A stretch of DNA of 64,000 bases from the NCBI GenBank assembly GCA_001800285.1, contig MGVC01000020.1, forward strand, positions 1 through 64,000, given 5' to 3'. Under the pieces are notes generated by a model, which was given only the letters and a program-made list of their open reading frames with translations, was not told where the DNA came from and did no database searches. Each line of letters opens with the position of its first letter. The first letter of the stretch is position 1. Positions 55,878 through 63,434 of the stretch are shown in pieces. A program made the position numbers and the translations under genes. The DNA is from Elusimicrobia bacterium RIFOXYA2_FULL_39_19 (GTDB taxonomy: Bacteria > Elusimicrobiota > Endomicrobiia > CG1-02-37-114 > XYA2-FULL-39-19).

Positions 55878-57647
55878 ATGAAAAAACAAACAATGCAATT
55901 ATTTAAAACAATTCTAATTCTTGCCTTCTTAACAGCCACAACCGGCATTCAAGCCGCCTGGATTTCACCAGCCCCGGACCCTTGGAACAACAGAAAAGCA
56001 ATAACAGTTACCAATAATTCATCTACAGCAATGGCAGATTATCAGATATTTATTTCATTTACTGATCTTGGAACCGCATCTTTAATATCCTCAGGAAAAA
56101 TGATCTCAGATTATTCTGACATTAGGTTTACAGACAGCGATGGGTCAACATTGTTAAACCATTGGGTAGACAGCACGGGCATATATATAAAGGTAAGCGC
56201 AGCCGCTTCCACAGCTAAAACCATATATATGTATTACAATAACCCTGCCGCGGTAAATATCAGCAGTTTTTTAAATACAATGAAAATTTCACCGGATGCT
56301 TCTACGGTAGGATTATGGTATTTTGACGAAAAAACCGGTACAACAGCAAAAGATTCTTCAGTCAATGGCAATAATGGAACAATAGCCCTTAGTTACGAAT
56401 GGTTAAGTTCTGATTGCCCCAAAATTGGCGCTAATACAGTAACCCTTTCAACCGGTTCAGCATTGGACCTTGAAGTTGCCGGAAGTTATGGTACTGTGGA
56501 TTGTTCGGATAGTGCTAGTTTTCAGAATATAAGCAGTGCAGTTACTATTGAAACCTGGATAAATATGAGTGCTGTAGGTTCTTCGGCTAAAGGATATATT
56601 GCCTGCAAGCAAAGAGGTGGCTCATCGGGCCCTTATTATATTAAGATTGACGGTGCAACCAGCGCGTTAGATGTAGGTGTAGAAGTTGCCAGCACAGCAA
56701 ATAAAGTAATTGGAGCAACAGCACTGCAAATTAATACCTGGTATCACGCAGCAATGACTTATGATTCATCTACGAAGGAATTAAAAGTGTATCTGAATGG
56801 TGCTCAGGATGGTTCATTAACATTAACAGCTGCTGTTCCTACGCTTACTAATGTGAATAATAGCAGGAGTTTTTGGATAGGGACTCAGGATTTATTGTCA
56901 ACAATGACAGAAAAGTTTTTTGGTATGGTAGATGACATGGCAATATATAACAGAGCGCTTAGCGCAGAAGAAATTCAGGCACATTATAAAAGAAGAAATT
57001 ATATAAGCCCCGCTCCTTCAGTTTCTGTTGGTTCTGCTGAAGGTTTGGTAGAGATAACTTTTACCGTAGATCCAGAAGTATTAAAACCAGGATTGGCAAC
57101 ATTTACTTATGATTTTACTACTGACATGGATACCGGGACCATTCCAACTGTTACATTAAATCCCAGTGTTGGCAGCAGTATAAACATTACGGGTACTTGG
57201 ATAAGTTTTACAAAATATCAATGCACTTATACAATCACATCAGCCGTTGCAGATGGAGCCAGCACAGTTTCATTTAGCGGGGCTAAGCTTGCAAGCGGAG
57301 CTCTTGTAGGGGCATATAATTCTGCTTCAATTTATATTGATTCGGAAGAATTGTTGCCTGCGAACAAAGAATTTTTTCCCAACCCTTTTTCACCAAACGG
57401 TGACGGTTTTGTTGATACCACAGAATTACCGCTTTTTATAAACAGTACGGTTAAAGTTAATTGTAAAATATTTGATTTAAGAGGCAGGCTTGTGCGTTAC
57501 CTTGTAAATGCTGAAAAAAGTACAAATACAACAATTCAATGGGACGGCAGGAATGACCTGGGAGAAATAGTTCCCATAGGAATTTATATTTACCAGATAG
57601 AAGTAGGCGGACAGCTTACATCCGGTTCAGTAGTAGTGACTAAATAA
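55878..57647 (+). CDS. Secreted DUF2341/LamG protein with FlgD-like C-terminal domain
   Basis: The 589-residue protein has a signal peptide, a DUF2341-like domain (NRKAITVTNNSS..DIRFTDSDGSTLLNHWVD), a LamG/concanavalin-like domain (~145-380, GLWYFDEKTGTTAKDSSVNGN) and a FlgD-like C-terminal domain (~495-589, FFPNPFSPNGDGFVDTT..). This C-terminal domain is a different subtype from the NPFKPND form of the giants. LamG domains often bind glycans. It is likely exported and attached to the surface by the same class of machinery. Confidence 0.82.
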   Translation: MKKQTMQLFKTILILAFLTATTGIQAAWISPAPDPWNNRKAITVTNNSSTAMADYQIFISFTDLGTASLISSGKMISDYSDIRFTDSDGSTLLNHWVDSTGIYIKVSAAASTAKTIYMYYNNPAAVNISSFLNTMKISPDASTVGLWYFDEKTGTTAKDSSVNGNNGTIALSYEWLSSDCPKIGANTVTLSTGSALDLEVAGSYGTVDCSDSASFQNISSAVTIETWINMSAVGSSAKGYIACKQRGGSSGPYYIKIDGATSALDVGVEVASTANKVIGATALQINTWYHAAMTYDSSTKELKVYLNGAQDGSLTLTAAVPTLTNVNNSRSFWIGTQDLLSTMTEKFFGMVDDMAIYNRALSAEEIQAHYKRRNYISPAPSVSVGSAEGLVEITFTVDPEVLKPGLATFTYDFTTDMDTGTIPTVTLNPSVGSSINITGTWISFTKYQCTYTITSAVADGASTVSFSGAKLASGALVGAYNSASIYIDSEELLPANKEFFPNPFSPNGDGFVDTTELPLFINSTVKVNCKIFDLRGRLVRYLVNAEKSTNTTIQWDGRNDLGEIVPIGIYIYQIEVGGQLTSGSVVVTK

Positions 57648-57648
57648 T

Positions 57649-59805
57649 ATGACAAATAAAATAATTATAAAAAGTATTTTGCTGCTTTCTTTAGCAATGA
57701 CGGCATTTTATCCCTCAATTTCTTTTTCTGCGGAAAGAAAATGGCAGAAAGGAGAAATAGATCTTTTGGGTCCTACCTATTATAATAGTTTCGGTGAATC
57801 TATAGGTAAATTCAGCCTCATATATGATTTTAATAATTCGTTTACTTTTGATAACCAGGGATATTCACAATTTACCAAGCGTTCATATCTATACTATCCT
57901 TCGTACTATTACTTAAGCCTTGAAGGCAGCCCCAGATTTTATGTAAATGACTGGTATGCCAGTCAAAACAGTAAAAACCTGAAAACATCTATGTTAATAA
58001 CAAACCATTCAAATATGTGGTCTCTTAGAAGAATGATAGTATTTACACCCTATACTTTATCCAAAGTACAACTGCCGGGTTTAAGAGCTAATATTGAATC
58101 CCGCCCGCTTAAAACTTCACTTGATATGATATATTCACGTTTAAACCCGGTAGAAGAGTCTTTTTCCGATAATGCTGTTAATACATATGAAGATATAGAA
58201 GGTATTGTGGGAACAAAACAAAAAAATTGGTCTGAACTTGTAGGTGGACGCTTAAAAATTAAAAAATTGAATGCTTCAGATTATACCGATCTTTTTGAAA
58301 TGGAATTAAGCCCCGGTATGAATTATATCAGCATAGGTGATAAAAACGGATCTTTAAATTATAGTTCAACAGATACTTTAAAAATAGTAGGTTATGATTT
58401 GGAAGGGAAAATAGAAGGAGTTAATTTTAAAGGGGAGTATGCTTTAAGTGAAAAAAACCTGCTTTCAGCTACAACTTCCGGAACTGTTATGACCTTTAAG
58501 GCAGATAAAGGTTTTTTTGAGGATAATGTAATTGTAGGCGGCGAGTATTATAAAATAGATCCGCAATATTCTACCACTTATGGTAATCCTTCCGCAGGTT
58601 CAGGCGGTTTTAATCTTGTAGATGATAATGATGACAGTGACAAATGGGTAGATTACAACACTTCCGGCCAGCAGCATGGTTTATATGACAGAATAAATCC
58701 AGGTAATTTATACGTTTGGCCTGCTGTAGATGGAAATACGAGTTGGGGCAATAATTCTACTACTATGTTCAATTTTGAATATGACCGCGATGGTGACGGT
58801 ATTGCAGACTGGGAACAGATAAATTTAGCTTATTTGGCTGATGATCCTGTACTTTGGGTAGGTGAAGACAGAAATAATAACTGGATAGTTGACAAATATG
58901 AAGATGACCGGCTTCCAGATTATACCTACTGGGGAAATGATTTAGAAGGAAACAATGCTTATGTTAAGTATAAATTTGATGATTTAATAACCCGGGCAAA
59001 CATTGATGCTGAAGGAGAAACTGCCTGGTTAATAGCCCCTATACAGCTTACGGTTGGTGCCCAGTCCGAAAATATGATAACCGTTCCTTCATCTTCAACA
59101 AAAGCAGGTTATGTGGTGCTGGATTACCAGAAAGATTTTACCAGCAATGTAAAGTTTAAATTACAATATGAAACAAAACAGGTAACAGATACATATCCTA
59201 ATGATTTAGTGGCATATTCCGGCTTTGGCGGTGATGATGTTCTTGATTTTACAAACAGCCAGTATGATACGACAACCCTGGGGTTGGATTTTAAATTCCT
59301 GAAAAAACTTACCGTTGAAAACCTGTATGTTTCAAGGTTTAATAATAAACTTGATGCGGGAACCACACAGAAGAAAGCAGGATTCAGTTCACGCATAGGA
59401 TATCAGTATAAATTTCCTAAATCCCTTACTGAATCAGACCCTACAAGTTTGCTTGAAAAATTTACGTTAATACCTAAGTACAGATATGTAACCACCTCTT
59501 CAAGAGATGACCTGGCCTTTTCAGGCGGAAACAGCAATTGTTTTATGTTCCAGCTTGTATATAAACCGCTTGACGGCCTTACTTTTAATCTCGGTAAAAA
59601 TTTGCGTTATTCAAGAAATACAGATGCAACAAAAGATGCTGACCAGAGCTTGCTGGCCCTGGAAATGTCAACAGAAACATCTATAGGAAGAAATTATAAC
59701 TTTGTTTTATACGGCGGGTTCCAGAAGAAAGAAACAGTTGCTCCTGCAACAAAATTAAAAACGCAGGATGAAGATATCTATTTTGTTAAGGTATATATAA
59801 AATGA
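57649..59805 (+). CDS. Large outer-membrane beta-barrel-like protein with Ca-binding-type repeats
   Basis: The 718-residue protein has a signal peptide and long alternating strands (SLIYDFNNSFTFD..), ending with a Lys-Val-Tyr-Ile-Lys tail. Acidic EF-hand-like loops appear near residues 380-420 (EYDRDGDGIADWE and GEDRNNNWIVDKYEDD), which could bind calcium. I do not recognise the family. It starts one base after the LamG gene and overlaps the PorV-OmpA gene by 4 bp, so it probably serves in the same surface complex. Confidence 0.6.
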   Translation: MTNKIIIKSILLLSLAMTAFYPSISFSAERKWQKGEIDLLGPTYYNSFGESIGKFSLIYDFNNSFTFDNQGYSQFTKRSYLYYPSYYYLSLEGSPRFYVNDWYASQNSKNLKTSMLITNHSNMWSLRRMIVFTPYTLSKVQLPGLRANIESRPLKTSLDMIYSRLNPVEESFSDNAVNTYEDIEGIVGTKQKNWSELVGGRLKIKKLNASDYTDLFEMELSPGMNYISIGDKNGSLNYSSTDTLKIVGYDLEGKIEGVNFKGEYALSEKNLLSATTSGTVMTFKADKGFFEDNVIVGGEYYKIDPQYSTTYGNPSAGSGGFNLVDDNDDSDKWVDYNTSGQQHGLYDRINPGNLYVWPAVDGNTSWGNNSTTMFNFEYDRDGDGIADWEQINLAYLADDPVLWVGEDRNNNWIVDKYEDDRLPDYTYWGNDLEGNNAYVKYKFDDLITRANIDAEGETAWLIAPIQLTVGAQSENMITVPSSSTKAGYVVLDYQKDFTSNVKFKLQYETKQVTDTYPNDLVAYSGFGGDDVLDFTNSQYDTTTLGLDFKFLKKLTVENLYVSRFNNKLDAGTTQKKAGFSSRIGYQYKFPKSLTESDPTSLLEKFTLIPKYRYVTTSSRDDLAFSGGNSNCFMFQLVYKPLDGLTFNLGKNLRYSRNTDATKDADQSLLALEMSTETSIGRNYNFVLYGGFQKKETVAPATKLKTQDEDIYFVKVYIK

Positions 59806-61289
59806 AAAAACTGATAATTATTTTATTGGCAATAGTATTCATAACCGGTAATAGTTTCTGTGCTTTTGATGATATGTACAGCACATCTATACGTGCCCAG
59901 GGTATGGGTGGTGCATTTTGTGGGTTATCAGATGATGCGCACAGTTGGCTTATTAACCCGGCAGGTTTGGGAAAAATAGAAAGCACGAATATCGGATTAA
60001 GCTACTCTCAGTTATATCCGGGCCTGGTAAATGATAATATTTCTCAAAATCTTGTTGGAGTTGCATATCCAAAGGATAATTATATTGTAGGATTAACTTA
60101 TGCAAGCCTGTCATCCCAGAAATATACGGAGTTATTATATTCTATATCTGCAGCAAAACAGTTTTTTATAGATGACTTATATTTTGGAATAAACGTAAAG
60201 TCTCTTGGCTGGACCGGTACAGAATTGAAATATTTTAACAATACAGGTGAAAGCCTGGCAAAAACAAATTTTGGTGTAGACCTTGGTGTTTTGTATGCGG
60301 TTTCAGAAGAACTTGACTGGGGAACAAACTTAATTAATTTGAATCAGCCTGATATCGGAAGCAAGATACAAGAAGAACTGCCCCTTAAAATAAGAACAGG
60401 TATATGTTATAAGTATTCAGAAGAATTAAATGTATTAATGGATGCTGAAATTGATAATAATCTTATTGTCGGAGGACCGCAGTTTTCTGCAGGTATTGAA
60501 AAGTGGTTTAAAGAAAAGCAATATGCTGTCCGCGGCGGTATGCAAAGTTCCCTTGAAGGCAATAGTATTTCTCTTGGCGCAAGTTACAGAAAAGATATGA
60601 ACAAAGATTTGCTGGGTATTGAGATAGCTTATATACTTCCCATGGAAATGAAACAGAGTTCAATTATGCGTTTTTCACTTCTTTATTGGCCGGGAACAGT
60701 AAAGGCAGATAAAACAGAAGAAGTCAAAGAAGAACAAATAGAAATCCCTGCGGATGAGTTTGAAGAAGTAGAAGAAGATTTAGCTCCGGGAATAGAAGAG
60801 AAGAAGGAAGAAAAAGTTGAAACACCGGCAGTGATTGTCCCTGCATCGGGCAGTAAAAATATTGAAGAAACAATTGAAATGATAAAATCCGGTAAAATTG
60901 CAGGTGTAAAATTTGATAAAAACGGTAAAAATATCACCGGTGGCACAGAAACATTAGATAAAATAGGTCAAAGTCTTGCAACAAACACAAAAATTAAAAT
61001 TAAAATAGAGTCGCATACTCCCACGACGGGTGACCCTCTTGATAATATTGATATTTCTAATAATCAAGCCAAAAAAGTTAAAGATTATTTTATCGAGAAA
61101 TATAAAATATCAGCGGATAGGATAGAATGCCTGGGATGGGGCGGCATGATGCCAATTTATGATGTAGAAGAAGAAATAGAAGAGAACGTAATTGATGAAG
61201 AAGGAATGGAAATTAAAAGAAAAGTTAAAAGGAAAATTCCGGAAAATATAGAAAAAAACAGGCGTATAGAGTTTAGTATTATTAAATAA
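59802..61289 (+). CDS. PorV/UPF0164-like barrel fused to OmpA C-terminal domain
   Basis: The first ~310 residues are UPF0164/PorV-like (SIRAQGMGGAFCGLSDDAHSWLINPAGL). An acidic linker (EEVEEDLAPGIEEKKEEK) leads to an OmpA-like peptidoglycan-binding domain (VKFDKNGKNI..SLATNTKIKIKIESHT..NNQAKKVKDYFIEKYKISADRIECLGWG). This fusion would tie the barrel to the cell wall. It differs from the plain (27292) and TPR-tailed (53206) copies. Domain boundaries are approximate. Confidence 0.82.
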   Translation: MKKLIIILLAIVFITGNSFCAFDDMYSTSIRAQGMGGAFCGLSDDAHSWLINPAGLGKIESTNIGLSYSQLYPGLVNDNISQNLVGVAYPKDNYIVGLTYASLSSQKYTELLYSISAAKQFFIDDLYFGINVKSLGWTGTELKYFNNTGESLAKTNFGVDLGVLYAVSEELDWGTNLINLNQPDIGSKIQEELPLKIRTGICYKYSEELNVLMDAEIDNNLIVGGPQFSAGIEKWFKEKQYAVRGGMQSSLEGNSISLGASYRKDMNKDLLGIEIAYILPMEMKQSSIMRFSLLYWPGTVKADKTEEVKEEQIEIPADEFEEVEEDLAPGIEEKKEEKVETPAVIVPASGSKNIEETIEMIKSGKIAGVKFDKNGKNITGGTETLDKIGQSLATNTKIKIKIESHTPTTGDPLDNIDISNNQAKKVKDYFIEKYKISADRIECLGWGGMMPIYDVEEEIEENVIDEEGMEIKRKVKRKIPENIEKNRRIEFSIIK

Positions 61290-61331
61290 TGAGTACATTT
61301 ATTAGAGTTATATCAAAAAGCGTGATTAAGC

Positions 61332-61922
61332 ATGATTTGCAAAATAAGAATATTAAAAATATCTTCAATATTATTTTTATTACTCTGCTTTAATATTTCC
61401 ATCCTTTGCGCAAAACCGCATCTTATAGTAAACCCGCTAAGAAATAATTCAGATTTCAAGGAAAAATGCTGGGATATTTCCAGGGAATTTACTAAAGATC
61501 TAAAAAAAAGCCTTCTTAAAGAATTCTCATTAACAACTTCAACCGGTGAAATATTAAGTTCAATTATAGTTTATGGCAATATAAAGGAATTTGATATTAC
61601 TTCAAAGGAATACAGCGCTATGCCTTTGGTGGGCCAGCGTTTTTATGTTGCTAAAATTGTAGTAGAACTTTATTTGTCTTCAGCAACGTCCTGCAGCGTT
61701 ACTAAAATTATTTCAGAACAAGAAAAAACATACAATAAAATAACCGGTTTTTTTACTTTGCCGGAGGAAGAAGACGAAATAAATACAAGAATGGCTGATT
61801 TTAGTAAAAGAGATAAGATAAAATGGGGTTCAGAAGAATTTAATAAGAGCATTCTTGGGAAAGCTCGTGATGAAGCAATAAGAGATTTGACAGAGAAAGT
61901 AGTGAAAAAACTGAAACAGTGA
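61332..61922 (+). CDS. Small secreted protein, CsgG-like features
   Basis: A signal peptide (ISSILFLLLCFNISILCA) is followed by ~170 residues with an alternating alpha/beta pattern. The C-terminal helix (ILGKARDEAIRDLTEKVVKKL) resembles that of CsgG/LpoB-type periplasmic proteins, and IIVYGNIKEFD also fits. The resemblance is weak and the function is unknown. Its last codons and TGA stop lie inside the end of the ~180-bp repeat (copy B), so the insertion may have trimmed or fixed its C-terminus. Confidence 0.55.
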   Translation: MICKIRILKISSILFLLLCFNISILCAKPHLIVNPLRNNSDFKEKCWDISREFTKDLKKSLLKEFSLTTSTGEILSSIIVYGNIKEFDITSKEYSAMPLVGQRFYVAKIVVELYLSSATSCSVTKIISEQEKTYNKITGFFTLPEEEDEINTRMADFSKRDKIKWGSEEFNKSILGKARDEAIRDLTEKVVKKLKQ

Positions 61923-62100
61923 AGCACTATAGCAGCTGCTTCATCTTCGGCAAAAACCGCCGAAGCACATCCCCTGTCGCTAACCGCTTCTGCAATATTC
62001 GCGGCTATTTGCCGCATTGCATAAGCAGCTTTAGGGGATACCCTACAACGCATTCACGCCTAAGTTTACACTCGGGGCATTCTGCGAAAGCGGGTAAATA
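61918..62100 (+). repeat. ~180-bp structured dispersed repeat, copy B
   Basis: This copy is opposite in orientation to copy A at 5867-6046. It carries a longer variable hairpin (TGCAAT-GCGGC..GCCGC..ATTGCA) in place of A's and lacks the GGGC/GCCC insert. The first bases form the stop codon of the CsgG-like gene. It contains no ORF. Confidence 0.8.
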
Positions 62101-62158
62101 AAGATGCTTGGCTATGATGTTTGGCAGAATATTTTAAAAAGTTAGAGAGAGAATATTA

Positions 62159-63168
62159 ATGGATACTGTAAAAATAGAAAATATTTCCAAGAAATATATT
62201 CCAGAAGTAGTAAAAATATGGAATGAGAGTTTTTCAGGTTTGTATATGGAACCAAAAATATCCAAACAGTCATTAATTAAAAAAACATATGAATCGGTGC
62301 AGTTTGATGAAAGTGCAAGTTTTATTGCTTTTAATAATTCAAAAATGGTTGGTTTTGTCATTTCATTTGCTGACAAACAATTTGAAAACGACAGCTACTG
62401 GCATATGGCAGTAAGCGGTTGGATAGGAGCTATGGCTGTCAGTGAGCCTTACAGAAAGCAACAAATAGGCGAACAATTACTAAAATCTGCCGATGAAGTT
62501 CATAAAAGCAAAGGACGTCCGATTATTTTTACCGGCGGCGGTGAGGGTATAGATAGTTTCTTTCCGGGTATTGAAGACACAATGATAAATGCAAGTGATT
62601 TTTTTAAAAAAATGGTTATGGATTTGTGCGCAGAACATGTTTTGTTGAAGCAAATCTAAAAAATTATCAATGTCCCGTGGAACTTGTTAAAAAAATAAAA
62701 GAATTAGAATCAGAAGGTATTACTATAAGAAAAGCAAAAAATTCTGATAAAAATGCCTTCATCCAATATATGAAAGATGACCTTTGGCCGCAAGAGAGAC
62801 AGAGCGGGTTTGCAAATAATTTTAATCAACAATGTAAAAATATGATAATTAGCGTACAAAAAAATAAAATAGCGGGTGCTTTAACCGGATATGAAGTGAA
62901 TTCTAAAAAAATATCTAATTACGGCGGCGTAGGTGTTTTGGCTGATTATCGTAATTATGGAATAGGAAAACTTCTTCTTGCTAAAGCTATGGAAGAATGC
63001 AGCAAATTGGGTAGTACTAAAATGAAGCTTTGGACCCGTCCGCAGACTGCAGACAGGTTTTATAACAAACTCGGGTTTAGCGTGGCAAAAAATTATGATG
63101 TGTATGCCAAAGAAATACCCCAGGATTTTATAACCGAGAAATGGATTGCAAGAAACAGATTCCTTTGA
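62159..63168 (+). pseudogene. Tandem GNAT acetyltransferase gene split by a one-base deletion in an A7 tract
   Basis: The track gives two overlapping ORFs (62159-62659 and 62626-63168). Together they read as one protein with two GNAT domains: the first ends ..GIDSFFPGIEDTMINASDFFKK, and the second frame resumes GYGFVRRTCFVEANLKNYQ. The join is at AAAAAAA (62606-62612); eight As would restore one frame (FFKKNGYGFVRRT), so a -1 shift or transcription slippage would do. Tandem GNATs acetylate small molecules or proteins. RBS GAGAGAGA precedes the ATG. This is either a broken gene, a sequencing indel or a slippage-expressed gene. Confidence 0.7.
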
Positions 63169-63202
63169 CTACATCGATATAACTACAACTTTAAAAAAAC
63201 CA

Positions 63203-63231
63203 TTGACAAAATACAGTTTTCGTACTATATA
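63203..63231 (+). promoter_or_regulatory. Sigma-70 promoter of the third sulfatase
   Basis: TTGACA, a 17-bp spacer and TATATA; the flanks match the promoter at 37647 almost base for base. Confidence 0.78.
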
Positions 63232-63238
63232 TGTATTA

Positions 63239-63279
63239 GAGAAGCGAGTAGGTAATTTGGGCGTTTTCTCGTTTTTTTT
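63239..63279 (+). terminator. Leader terminator hairpin (composite leader 6)
   Basis: GAGAAGCG pairs with CGTTTTCTC with one bulge; GTTTTTTTT follows. It starts at the predicted transcription start. Confidence 0.68.
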
Positions 63280-63287
63280 GCATAGTT

Positions 63288-63304
63288 GCGAAAACGTCTG
63301 CACA
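63288..63304 (+). promoter_or_regulatory. Operator-like motif, copy 6 (GCGAAAACGTCTGCACA)
   Basis: GAAAACG starts 10 nt after the last T. It is almost identical to copy 3. Confidence 0.6.
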
Positions 63305-63434
63305 AGCTAAAATATGCATTATAATGGCTTGTTTCTGAAAATCAGCACTAAGACATAGTATTTAAACTAAGTATTAGCATATAAAGTAATTCTGCACTTT
63401 CCGGAAAAAGGGCACTGATGCAGGGTAAGCTAAA
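63305..63434. other. Leader region upstream of sulfatase 3
   Basis: This 130-nt gap has short inverted repeats (CTGAAAATCAG; GCACTTTCC..GGGCA) but no structure I can name. No ORF is supported. Confidence 0.35.
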
